Shown piece by piece: positions 26,041 through 33,442 of a stretch of 64,000 bases of DNA. Where the stretch lies: positions 1 through 64,000 of the forward strand of contig NZ_PJRP01000006.1 in NCBI RefSeq assembly GCF_002858765.1, read 5' to 3'. Below the pieces are notes generated by a model that searched no databases, had not been told where the DNA came from, and worked only from the letters and a program-made list of their open reading frames with translations. The position numbers were made by a program, and so were the translations under genes. Numbering within the stretch: the stretch's first letter is position 1; each line of letters starts with the position of its first letter. This DNA comes from Cupriavidus pauculus. Its GTDB lineage: Bacteria > Pseudomonadota > Gammaproteobacteria > Burkholderiales > Burkholderiaceae.

Positions 26041-26514
26041 ATGCAAAAAACCGACCTCGACCGCATTGATCGCCGCTTGCTGGCGGAACTGCAGGAACAT
26101 GGGCGCGCGTCGAACCTGGAACTGTCCGAGGCGATCAACCTGTCACCGGCCCAGACATTGCGGCGCCACCGCCGCCTGGAGGAAGGCGGCATCATCAAGC
26201 GCTACGAGGCGCGGCTGGACAGCACGGCGCTGGGGTTTGGCGTGACGGCCTTCATCCACGTGACGATGGAACGCGGCCATATTCGCGATTTGTCCAAATT
26301 CAAGGGACTGGTGGCCGAACTGGCACAGATCCAGGAGTGCTTCTCGGTGACCGGCGACATCGACTACGTACTGAAGGTGGTGGCCAAGGACCTGAAGTCG
26401 CTGTCGGACTTCCTGCTCGACACCCTGATGCGCATCCCCGGCGTGAGCGGCGTGAAGTCGAGCGTGTGCCTGGACGAGATCAAGTGCACGAGCGCGATGC
26501 CGCTGGATTTGTAG
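26041..26514 (+). CDS. Lrp/AsnC-family transcriptional regulator
   Basis: A 157-residue Lrp-type regulator: N-terminal HTH ([40 protein letters not shown]) and a C-terminal RAM ligand-binding domain (about 65-150, with [18 protein letters not shown]). Such proteins sense amino acids and form octamers. A GAGGAAA site lies before the ATG. The divergent position next to hpd, with the aromatic permease and aminotransferase downstream of hpd, points to a tyrosine or phenylalanine sensor, by analogy with regulators that activate hpd in Pseudomonas and Ralstonia. Confidence 0.92.
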   Translation: MQKTDLDRIDRRLLAELQEHGRASNLELSEAINLSPAQTLRRHRRLEEGGIIKRYEARLDSTALGFGVTAFIHVTMERGHIRDLSKFKGLVAELAQIQECFSVTGDIDYVLKVVAKDLKSLSDFLLDTLMRIPGVSGVKSSVCLDEIKCTSAMPLDL

Positions 26515-26577
26515 GCGTCTGCATTTGTTTGCTCCCCTGTCCCATTGCATGGGAAAGGGGAGCCAATCATGCTGGCC

Positions 26578-27528
26578 CTACCGCACCTCCATCAAATCCT
26601 TCCCCACCACGATCCGGCCGCTGTAGTGCTTGCGGACATCGGCGGCCCACATCTCGTCGGTGATGCGGTCGTCGTCGCCTGGCACGAAGTGGCTGAGTAC
26701 CAGCGTTTTCACGCCCGCCGCCGCGGCGATGCGGCCGACGTCTTCGGTCAGGGTGTGGCTTTCCAGGAAGTGCTTCTTGATGGTGGCGCCGTTGGCCACG
26801 CGCGCCACCAGGGCGTCGATGCCCGGACCGTACATGGCCTCGTGCACCAGCACGTCGGCGCCCTTGGCGAATTCGGCCAGTTTCGGGTTGTAGGCGGTGT
26901 CGCTGGAAAACACGATGGTGCGATCGGCCGTCTCGAACCTGTAGGCGAAGTTGTTGACGATGGGCGGGTGGGGCGTGCGGAAGGCCGTCACCTTGACGTC
27001 CGCGTTCTGCAGGACCACGCCGTTGTCGGTGATATCGGTGGCTTCCACGAGCTTGCGGATGTCGGGGCGGCCCTCGTCGGCGATGCGCGTGTCGATGTCG
27101 AAGCGGTTCAGCGCCCAGTAGGTGCGCGTCATCTCGGCGGTGCCGCTGGGCCCGTAGGCATGCACGGTCTGGTTCAGGCCGGTGGCCCAGGCGTTATAGA
27201 TCAGGTTGCCGTATTCGAGATCGTGGTCCGAATGGTGGTGGCTGATGAACACGTAGCGCAGCGCCGATAGCGGCACGCCGGCGTTGACCATCTGGCGCGA
27301 CACGCCCGTGCCGCAGTCGATCACATAGGGCACGCCGTTGATCAGCAGCAGGTTGGCCGGGTTGGAGCGCGACCCGCCTACGCGTGGCCCGCCTTTCGTC
27401 CCCAGCAGGATCAGGCGGGTGCCGCCGGGCCGGGCGGCCGGTTGTGCGAACGAAATCTGGGGCAGCAGGGCGGCGCCGGTGGCGGCCACGCCCAGGCCAA
27501 GCACCTTGCGGCGTTGGGGCTGGAACAC
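26578..27528 (-). CDS. Exported metallo-beta-lactamase-fold hydrolase, RNase Z/arylsulfatase-like, Tat signal
   Basis: A 316-residue protein from GTG 27528 with AAGGAGA upstream. The N-terminus is Tat-like: RRKVLGLGVAATGAALLPQI and cleavage near SFA-QP. The mature domain has the zinc motif HHHSDHD (HxHxDH), LILLGTKGGPRVG at the start, a later FSSDTAYN with the metal-bridging Asp, and VLSHFVP. This is the arylsulfatase/RNase Z-like branch; the substrate is unknown. The twin-arginine signal fits folded, metal-loaded export. It is convergent with the Lrp gene and stands alone. Confidence 0.85.
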   Translation of the reverse strand: MFQPQRRKVLGLGVAATGAALLPQISFAQPAARPGGTRLILLGTKGGPRVGGSRSNPANLLLINGVPYVIDCGTGVSRQMVNAGVPLSALRYVFISHHHSDHDLEYGNLIYNAWATGLNQTVHAYGPSGTAEMTRTYWALNRFDIDTRIADEGRPDIRKLVEATDITDNGVVLQNADVKVTAFRTPHPPIVNNFAYRFETADRTIVFSSDTAYNPKLAEFAKGADVLVHEAMYGPGIDALVARVANGATIKKHFLESHTLTEDVGRIAAAAGVKTLVLSHFVPGDDDRITDEMWAADVRKHYSGRIVVGKDLMEVR

Positions 27529-27704
27529 GTGTTGTCTCCTTGATGTTGTGATGGGCCGTCACACGATTGCAATCGGCAAACACTGCAATCGGAAAACGGC
27601 CAAAAAGGGCAGGCACAACCTTAGCGCCGCCCTTCGTCCATCATCAAGGCACGAATGGAACGTTCAGTGGGACAAAGCGAACCCGGGATGGGTGCTCAGG
27701 GCCA

Positions 27705-28031
27705 TCACTGGTCGATCTTGCGCATGGCCTCCGTAATATCCCGGGTGTCGCTCGGGCGCACCAGGCGCGCCACTTCCTGGCCGTCGCGCAGGAACACCAG
27801 CGTTGGCCAGAGCTTGACGCGGAACGATCGGCCCAGCGGGCGGCCGCTGCCGTCCTCCACCTTGATATGGCCGATGGCCGGGTGCTGGCCGAAGGCCGAC
27901 TCGATCAGCGGCTGTGCGCGCTGGCAGAAGCCGCACCAGGGGGTGCCGAACTCCAGGATGGTGGCGCCACGCAGCGCATTGATCTCGTCGCGCGACGGCT
28001 CTGTCGTGGCAAACGTGTGGGTCATGCTCAT
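27705..28031 (-). CDS. Thioredoxin-fold protein with WCGFC active site
   Basis: A 108-residue thioredoxin domain: ILEFGTPWCGFCQRAQPLIE carries the CxxC pair as CGFC instead of the canonical CGPC, and the cis-proline loop is LWPTLVFLRDGQEV. Phe for Pro in the active site should raise the redox potential relative to thioredoxin. No signal peptide, so cytoplasmic. GGAG lies about ten bases before ATG 28031 (a second ATG at 28025 is possible). It lies just downstream of the helicase gene on the same strand (77 bp), perhaps co-transcribed. Confidence 0.88.
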   Translation of the reverse strand: MSMTHTFATTEPSRDEINALRGATILEFGTPWCGFCQRAQPLIESAFGQHPAIGHIKVEDGSGRPLGRSFRVKLWPTLVFLRDGQEVARLVRPSDTRDITEAMRKIDQ

Positions 28032-28108
28032 CGGTTGGGGCTCCGTCGATACATGGGGGTGATGGTTTGATGCCCTGACACGCGATTTTCGCGCCAGCGG
28101 CGTAGCCG

Positions 28109-30442
28109 TCATTCTGCCAGTGACAGCGGGCGCGCGTGCACTGGCGGCCCGGTAAGAATTTCCCACCATGCCGGCAAAAGCGCCTGCACTTCGGCGCGCG
28201 TGTAGCGGTCGTCGATCAGCCAGACCACGCCGCGGTCCTGCTGGGTGCGGATCACGCGGCCCGCGGCCTGCACCACCTTGCGCAGGCCGGGGTACAGGTA
28301 GGCGTAGTCGTAGCCCTGTCCGAATACCGTCTCCATGCGCTCGCGCAATTGCTCGTTGACCGGATTGATCTGCGGCAGGCCCAGCGTGGCCACGAAGGCA
28401 CCGATCAGGCGATCGCCGGGCAAATCCACGCCTTCGGAAAACACCCCGCCGAGCACCGCGAAGCCGATGCCCTGGCCGCCAGGCGCGAAGGCGTCCAGAA
28501 AGGCCACCTGGCCCGCCTCGGTCATGCCGCGCGCCTGCGACCACGTGGGGATGTCGGGGTGCTGTCCGGCCAGCAGCGCAGCCGCCTGCTGCAGATAGTC
28601 GTGGCTGCTGAAGAACGCCAGATAGTTGCCCGGACGCCGCGCAAACTGGTCGGCCATCAGTTGCACGATGGCGGGCAGCGAGCGCTGCCGCTGGGTGTAG
28701 CGCGTGGAGATATGGCGCGCGACGTGGACGTCGAGCTGATCGGCCTGGAACGGGGAGGGCACTTCCACCCACACCGCGCTGGCAGGCAGCCCCAGTAGGT
28801 TGCGGTAGTAGTCGGCGGGCTGCAGCGTGGCCGAGAACAGCGTGGTCGAATGCGCGCCCGCGAAGCGCGGAGCCAGGTAGGGGGCGGGCAACAGGTTGCG
28901 CACGCACAGGTCTGCGTCGACGCCAGTCCGCTTGCGCGGCGTGCGCGTGATGTCGAACAGCGAATGCTTGCCGCCGTACTCGGTCATCTGCTCGGCCAGT
29001 CGCAGGAAATGCATGGCATCGAAATAGAAGCGCTCCAGCGCAGTGTCGTGCCGCTGCGGATGCGCGCTCATGTCGTCGATGATGGCCGTGCAAAGCTGCA
29101 CCAGCGCCTCGACAAACGCGGCGGGTTCGTCGTCGCGTGTTTCGTACGTGGCATCGCCGGACTTGGCCAGCGTATTCCACTGCCGGTAGACGCGGTCCAT
29201 CGGCCGCTTCAACGCGGCGGGCGCGGCCAGGCGCACGCCACGGAACGCCGCATGGTCGAGCGTGGACGTGTACATCGCGCGGCCCCGGTCCACCAGGTTG
29301 TGCGCTTCGTCCACCAGCACGCTGACGCGCCATTCGTTCATGGCGGTCAGCATATACAGCAGCGCGCTGCGGTCGAAGTAGTAGTTGTAGTCGCCCACCA
29401 CCAGATCGCTCCAGCGGATCATCTCCTGGGCCAGGTAATACGGACAGACCTGGTGCGCGCGGGCGATGTCGCGCGTGGTGGCGCGGTCCAGCAGCGGCGC
29501 GCGGCTGGCCGCATCGCGGGCGGCGGGCAGGCGGTCGTAGAAGCCCTGCGCCAGCGGGCACGATTCACCGTGGCAGGCCAGGTCGGGATGTTCGCAGGCC
29601 TTGTCGCGCGCGGTCAGTTCCAGTACGCGCAGCGGCGTCTCGTCGGCGTTCTGCCTGAGCTGCCGTGTGGCATGCAGCGCCACGGCGCGGCCCGTGGATC
29701 GCGCCGACAGGAAGAACACCTTGTCGATGCGCTGGGTCGGCATGGCCTTGAGCGCCGGAAACACCGTCCCGATGGACTTGCCGATGCCGGTGGGCGCCTG
29801 CGCCAGCAGCGTGCGCGCGGACGCGTTGGCCTTGTAGACCGATTCGGCCAGCAGCCGCTGGCCGTCGCGGAACGTGCCGTGCGGAAAGGCCAGCGTAGCC
29901 AGGCCGGTGTCGCGGCCCGTGCGATGCGCGGCTTCGCGCTCGGCCCAGTGCATGAAGCGTCGGCAGCTATCCTCGAAGAACGCGCGCAGCGCCTGCGCGT
30001 CGAAGCGCTCCTTGAGTACGCGTTCCTGCTGGCTGACGATGTCGAAATACACCAGCGCCACGTCGATCTGCTTCAGTTCGCGCGACGCGCACAGCAGCCA
30101 TCCATAGATCTTGGCCTGGGCCCAGTGCAGCGCCTGGTGGTTCAGCGGAATCTCCACCTTCTGGCCGCGCACTGTCTTGATTTCCTCCACCCGGTTGGTC
30201 ACGGGGTTGTAGCCATCGGCCCGCCCGCGCACGCGCAGGCCTTCAAAATCGCCCGACAGGGCCACCTCGGCTTCATAGCCGGGCCCGCGCCGGCTTGTCA
30301 CCACGCCATGCCCGGCCACGCCTTCCTGCCCGGTGGGCGACGGCGTGAAGCGCAGGTCGAGATCGCCCGCCTTGGCCGTGAACTCGCACAAGGTGCGCAC
30401 GGCGACGGTATAGCGGGGCGGGTCTGTGGATGTGGCGGACAA
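28109..30442 (-). CDS. PD-(D/E)XK nuclease fused to a DinG/XPD-like Fe-S helicase
   Basis: About 777 residues. The N-terminal 150 residues look like a RecB/Cas4-type nuclease: GRADGY (Asp76), EEIKT (Glu87, Lys89) and QAKIYGWLL. The helicase follows, with Walker A APTGIGKS (216-223), four cysteines of a likely 4Fe-4S cluster (283, 290, 295, 333), DEAH (378-381), FSATLQPADYYRN and the final motif GLRKVVQAAGRVIR. XPD/DinG helicases move 5' to 3'. Start uncertain: no in-frame ATG exists between the LexA-type box and the domain, so TTG 30442 is my choice and GTG codons nearby are alternatives. Confidence 0.85.
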   Translation of the reverse strand: MSATSTDPPRYTVAVRTLCEFTAKAGDLDLRFTPSPTGQEGVAGHGVVTSRRGPGYEAEVALSGDFEGLRVRGRADGYNPVTNRVEEIKTVRGQKVEIPLNHQALHWAQAKIYGWLLCASRELKQIDVALVYFDIVSQQERVLKERFDAQALRAFFEDSCRRFMHWAEREAAHRTGRDTGLATLAFPHGTFRDGQRLLAESVYKANASARTLLAQAPTGIGKSIGTVFPALKAMPTQRIDKVFFLSARSTGRAVALHATRQLRQNADETPLRVLELTARDKACEHPDLACHGESCPLAQGFYDRLPAARDAASRAPLLDRATTRDIARAHQVCPYYLAQEMIRWSDLVVGDYNYYFDRSALLYMLTAMNEWRVSVLVDEAHNLVDRGRAMYTSTLDHAAFRGVRLAAPAALKRPMDRVYRQWNTLAKSGDATYETRDDEPAAFVEALVQLCTAIIDDMSAHPQRHDTALERFYFDAMHFLRLAEQMTEYGGKHSLFDITRTPRKRTGVDADLCVRNLLPAPYLAPRFAGAHSTTLFSATLQPADYYRNLLGLPASAVWVEVPSPFQADQLDVHVARHISTRYTQRQRSLPAIVQLMADQFARRPGNYLAFFSSHDYLQQAAALLAGQHPDIPTWSQARGMTEAGQVAFLDAFAPGGQGIGFAVLGGVFSEGVDLPGDRLIGAFVATLGLPQINPVNEQLRERMETVFGQGYDYAYLYPGLRKVVQAAGRVIRTQQDRGVVWLIDDRYTRAEVQALLPAWWEILTGPPVHARPLSLAE

Positions 30443-30470
30443 GACGCAAAAAGGGCTGGGGGTTGCAGGA

Positions 30471-30486
30471 CTGTATGAATATACAG
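30471..30486. promoter_or_regulatory. LexA (SOS) box CTGTATGAATATACAG
   Basis: Perfect CTGT-N8-ACAG with 6-bp dyad arms (CTGTAT/ATACAG), the consensus LexA operator in E. coli and many beta-proteobacteria. It lies 28 bp before the helicase start and 73 bp before the exonuclease III start, in the 117-bp divergent gap, so it could repress both. Confidence 0.8.
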
Positions 30487-30559
30487 TGATCGGACACCGA
30501 CAGGAAATCCCGGCGCGGGAATCTAAGATGAAAACCGGCCTGAACCGGAGGACTTTCCG

Positions 30560-31459
30560 ATGCATCCGCTCAAGATCGCCACCTTCAATATCAACGGCGT
30601 GCGCACGCGCCTGCAGGCGCTGCTGACCTGGCTGGAACGCGAGGCGCCCGACGTGGCCTGCCTGCAGGAACTGAAAACGGTGGACGAGGGGTTTCCGATC
30701 GACGAGATCCGCGCGGCCGGATACGGCGCGATCTGGCACGGGCAGAAGTCGTGGAATGGCGTGGCCATCCTGGCCAGGGGCGCCGATCCCGTGGAGGTGC
30801 GGCGCGGCCTGCCGGGCGGCGACGAAGACACGCAGAGCCGCTATCTGGAGGCTGCCGTCGAGGGCGTGCTGGTCGCGTGCCTGTACCTGCCCAACGGCAA
30901 TCCGCAGCCCGGCCCGAAGTTCGACTACAAGCTGGCCTGGTTTGAACGGCTGATCCGCCACGCGCAGACGCTGCTGGATGCCGGCCACCCGGTGGTCATC
31001 GCCGGCGACTACAACGTGGTGCCCACCGACGACGACATCTACAACACGCGTTCATGGCTCAAGGATGCGCTGCTGCAGCCGGAAAGCCGCGCGTGCTACC
31101 GGCGCCTGCTGGCGCAGGGCTGGACCGATGCGCTGCGGGCGCGCTATCCCGACGAGAAAATCTACACGTTCTGGGACTATTTTCGCCAGCACTGGCAGAC
31201 CAATTCAGGGCTGCGGATCGACCATCTGCTGCTGAGCCCCGGCTTGCGGATGCGCGATGCCGGCGTCGACAAATGGGTGCGCGGCGAGGAGAAGGCCAGC
31301 GATCATGCCCCGACGTGGGTGGTGATCGAGCGTGACGGCGGGGAGCCGGAAGGGAAGGTGACGACAAGGAAGGTCGCCGCAAAGAAGGTGGCCACAAGGA
31401 AGGTGGCCGCAAAGAAGGCGGCCACAAAGAAGGCGGCCACAAAGAAGGCCGCCCCGTAA
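30560..31459 (+). CDS. xthA: Exodeoxyribonuclease III with a Lys/Ala-rich repeat tail
   Basis: A 299-residue AP endonuclease/3'-5' exonuclease. Catalytic residues: Glu37 (LQELKT), Asp150 and Asn152 (AGDYNVVP), His249 (SDHAPTW). The family domain ends near 258 (E. coli XthA is 268 residues). Residues 266-299 form an added tail of six pentapeptides of the type K-[VA]-[AT]-[AT]-[KR] and a final KAAP, like bacterial histone-H1-type tails. The tail is basic and should bind DNA non-specifically. ATG 30560 fits the family start. It is divergent from the nuclease-helicase and may share its LexA-type box. Confidence 0.93.
   Translation: MHPLKIATFNINGVRTRLQALLTWLEREAPDVACLQELKTVDEGFPIDEIRAAGYGAIWHGQKSWNGVAILARGADPVEVRRGLPGGDEDTQSRYLEAAVEGVLVACLYLPNGNPQPGPKFDYKLAWFERLIRHAQTLLDAGHPVVIAGDYNVVPTDDDIYNTRSWLKDALLQPESRACYRRLLAQGWTDALRARYPDEKIYTFWDYFRQHWQTNSGLRIDHLLLSPGLRMRDAGVDKWVRGEEKASDHAPTWVVIERDGGEPEGKVTTRKVAAKKVATRKVAAKKAATKKAATKKAAP
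31355..31456 (+). repeat. 15-bp tandem repeats encoding the exonuclease III tail
   Basis: Six 15-bp units and a partial seventh, consensus around AAGGCGGCCACAAAG, encode KVTTR, KVAAK, KVATR, KVAAK, KAATK, KAATK and KAAP. The last units are nearly identical, so the copy number could change by slippage without a frameshift. Confidence 0.8.
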
Positions 31460-31460
31460 A

Positions 31461-31490
31461 CAAAAAAATCGCCGGGGGACCACCCCGGCG
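31461..31490 (-). terminator. Terminator of the leftward YTDGA-TetR module
   Basis: Stem CGCCGGGG (31470-31477) / CCCCGGCG (31483-31490). Reading the minus strand, the hairpin is followed by a run of seven T (31462-31468 on the plus strand are A). It therefore terminates transcripts from the TetR side; it starts two bases beyond the exonuclease III stop. Confidence 0.85.
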
Positions 31491-31576
31491 TCGGAGAAAC
31501 GGGTGACGCCCGTCGTGAGAGCGGACGGCGGGCGTCGGGCGCCTGAACCGGGGCGCCCAGAAAACTGTTCAGGCCA

Positions 31577-32182
31577 TCAGGCCATCGCCGGTTCGTGCTC
31601 GGTCACCGCGCACATCGAACCGCGCACGGCACCCAGCAGCATATCGGCCGCGGCATCCAGCCGGTCGCTCGAACCCGACATCCGCGCGGTGATGATGCCG
31701 TTCTGGATCGCGCCATACAGCACCTTGGCCAGCAACTGCGGCGGCACCGGGTACGGCTGGCCGCGTTCGGCTTCGGCGCGGCGCAGCAGGTTCGTGATCC
31801 AGGTTTCGTTCGCCTGGAAATGCGCCTGCAGGTAGCTGCGGATCGCATCGGGCAACGCCAGCACCTCGGCGGACAGCATGCCGGCCAGGCAGATCTGGTT
31901 CAGCTCGATGTCATTGCGCAGCGGGCCCACATATCGCTCGGCCTGCTCGATCAGCGGCAGCGAGGTGTCGATACCCGCCAGCCGGGCCTGCGAGCGTTCA
32001 CGGTACAGGCGCACCACTTCCAGCACCAGATCGTCCTTGGCCGGGAAGTAGTAGTGGATGCTCGATGTCTTCACGCCAACCAGCTCCGCGAGGTCGCGGT
32101 AGCTGAAACCGTTGTAGCCCCGTTGCCGGATCAGCACGGAGGCGTGCTCGAGCAATTGATCGCGTACGGAATGCGTTTTCAT
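31577..32182 (-). CDS. TetR-family regulator of the YTDGA module
   Basis: A 201-residue TetR/AcrR protein: N-terminal HTH (LLEHASVLIRQRGYNGFSYR, LAELVGVKTSSIHYYFPAKD), and a helical ligand domain with two cysteines (CLAGM and SMCAV). The N-terminal domain resembles regulators of the AcrR/QacR type with reactive or hydrophobic ligands. It is last of three genes on the minus strand, 61 bp after the 33-residue membrane peptide, and ends before a strong terminator. Two copies of a TATCTA-N4-TAGATA palindrome lie before the first gene of the unit, so negative autoregulation is the simplest model. Confidence 0.88.
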   Translation of the reverse strand: MKTHSVRDQLLEHASVLIRQRGYNGFSYRDLAELVGVKTSSIHYYFPAKDDLVLEVVRLYRERSQARLAGIDTSLPLIEQAERYVGPLRNDIELNQICLAGMLSAEVLALPDAIRSYLQAHFQANETWITNLLRRAEAERGQPYPVPPQLLAKVLYGAIQNGIITARMSGSSDRLDAAADMLLGAVRGSMCAVTEHEPAMA

Positions 32183-32243
32183 GTCAATTGTCCGCGCCCT
32201 TTTTGGTGGCGGACCCTCCGGTTGTTCGCCCGTCCGTCTTCAG

Positions 32244-32345
32244 TCAGATGGACAGCGACTGCGCAACCAGCGAGAGGACTGCGCCGCTGGTGACGCAGAG
32301 CACCACCCAGCCGCCCAGGATCAGGGCTGTGTCACGCAAGGTCAT
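32244..32345 (-). CDS. 33-residue predicted membrane peptide
   Basis: ATG at 32345 with GGAG seven bases upstream opens 33 codons ending at TGA 32244. The sequence starts MTLRDTALILGGWVVLCV and continues TSGAVLSLVAQSLSI: a short charged head (Arg4, Asp5), then one hydrophobic helix of about 22 residues. It is too short for standard gene calling. It lies between the YTDGA-repeat gene (67 bp before) and the TetR gene (61 bp after) on the same strand. A real translated peptide is inferred from the ribosome site, hydrophobic pattern and position. Confidence 0.6.
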   Translation of the reverse strand: MTLRDTALILGGWVVLCVTSGAVLSLVAQSLSI

Positions 32346-32412
32346 GATGAAACTCCAGTATCTGTTCCGGCCGCTGCCCGGCATTTACCGGACCGCGGCC
32401 GTTGCGAGGGGC

Positions 32413-33045
32413 TCAGGCGAGTGCGCCGTCGGTGTACACGTCGAAGCTGCGCGACGGTTCGGACGAGACACCCGTGCGGTCCAGGCCGGCCACGGTGTGG
32501 GCGCCGCCGCTGTACGGGTCGAACGGGGCAGCCTTGGCGCCGTCGGTGTACGGGTCTACCGTACGGGCCGGCGCAGCCGACACACCCTTCAGGTCCAGAC
32601 CGGCGACGGTGCGGGCACCATCGGTGTACGGGTCGAACTTGCCGATCTTGGCGCCGTCGGTGAACGGGTCGGCCTTGCCGACGCGGGCACCATCGGTGTA
32701 GGCGTCGCGGTTGCCGATGCTGGGCACCAGGCCGTCGCGGTTCGTCACGCGGGCACCGTCGGTGTAGACATCGCGGCTGCCGCTGACGCTGGCCACCAGG
32801 CCATCACGGTTCGTCACACGGGCGCCGTCGGTGAAGGCGTCGCGGTTACCGATGCGGGCACCTTCGCTGAAGGAATCGAACTTGCCTTGGCGGGCGCCAT
32901 CGGTGAAGGCGCTGCGCTGGTCTTGTACGCGATAGCTGTAACCGTAGACTTCGCCAGCCTTTTGCGTGGCGGGAGCTGCCTGGACTGCGCCGGTAACAAA
33001 GGCGGCGGCGAGGGCGGCGGCGGTAACGATGGTCTTGGCGTTCAT
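32413..33045 (-). CDS. Secreted YTDGA-repeat protein, unknown function
   Basis: A 210-residue protein with a Sec signal peptide (MNAKTIVTAAALAAAFVTGA, cleavage near VQA-AP) and AAGGAGA-type ribosome site. The mature part is built from ten copies of a [AVPS]-[FY]-[TS]-[DEG]-G-A-[RKHLN] motif (for example residues 70-76, 93-99, 115-121, 127-133, 139-145, 165-171, 203-209), mostly 12 or 24 residues apart, often preceded by G-N-R-D or F-D-P. It has no cysteine and few hydrophobic stretches. A shorter relative lies at 53649-53951. I do not know a described function; repeated Asp/aromatic turns could bind cations or surfaces. It is first in the operator-controlled module with the small peptide and TetR. 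Confidence 0.85.
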   Translation of the reverse strand: MNAKTIVTAAALAAAFVTGAVQAAPATQKAGEVYGYSYRVQDQRSAFTDGARQGKFDSFSEGARIGNRDAFTDGARVTNRDGLVASVSGSRDVYTDGARVTNRDGLVPSIGNRDAYTDGARVGKADPFTDGAKIGKFDPYTDGARTVAGLDLKGVSAAPARTVDPYTDGAKAAPFDPYSGGAHTVAGLDRTGVSSEPSRSFDVYTDGALA

Positions 33046-33062
33046 GATGCTCTCCTTTGCAA

Positions 33063-33098
33063 GGCCGGCGATCTCGGTTCGTGTGTGGATCGCTGGCC
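33063..33098 (-). promoter_or_regulatory. Leader hairpin before the YTDGA-repeat gene
   Basis: GGCCGGCGATC (33063-33073) pairs with GATCGCTGGCC (33088-33098), 10 of 11 positions plus one G-T pair, about 17 bp upstream of the start codon and directly before the ribosome site. The second YTDGA gene has a comparable leader hairpin at 53566-53607, so RNA-level control is possible. Confidence 0.45.
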
Positions 33099-33136
33099 GA
33101 TGTCTGTGCTGCGAATCAGGGTCTTTTCCGTTGCTG

Positions 33137-33154
33137 CTATCTACTGCTAGATAG
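33137..33154. promoter_or_regulatory. TetR-type operator copy 1, CTATCTA-CTGC-TAGATAG
   Basis: Perfect 7-bp arms around CTGC, 92 bp before the YTDGA start. The core TATCTA-N4-TAGATA is shared with the site at 33271-33286, 133 bp away (centre to centre). Assignment to the TetR protein of the same module is inferred. Confidence 0.7.
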
Positions 33155-33270
33155 AGACTTGGTGCTAAAAAAAAGACCGCTTCCGGTACTGACAAACAAC
33201 CTTGTGATGCTTGGATTCTGCCGCGCTGCCTAGTTTGTTTGCTGCGTTGCGTCGTCCATGGCTCGAATAT

Positions 33271-33286
33271 TATCTACTACTAGATA
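33271..33286. promoter_or_regulatory. TetR-type operator copy 2, TATCTA-CTAC-TAGATA
   Basis: Perfect 6-bp arms around CTAC, followed by another GATA. It differs from copy 1 in one spacer base. Two identical cores 133 bp apart suit cooperative binding or looping. Confidence 0.7.
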
Positions 33287-33442
33287 GATAAGCAAGGGGA
33301 ATTTGAAGAAATTCCGATGTACGAAGTGGAGGGTTTGCTCTAGGAACGCCCCTTCGGAATCGTAATTTATTGAATTTAAAAGAGAAAACGATGGTGCCCC
33401 GTCGCCGGGACGCCACCGCTTCGAGGAGCCAGAAGCCCAGGC

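Larger units (their letters stand above)
33046..33442. promoter_or_regulatory. Control region of the YTDGA module
   Basis: 397 bp without a gene. From right to left (direction of transcription) it holds operator 2 (33271-33286), operator 1 (33137-33154) enclosed by an 8-bp inverted repeat GGTCTTTT (33120-33127) / AAAAGACC (33171-33178), then a leader hairpin and the ribosome site. The part right of 33290 is AT-rich downstream DNA of the next leftward gene, with nothing else seen. Confidence 0.6.
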
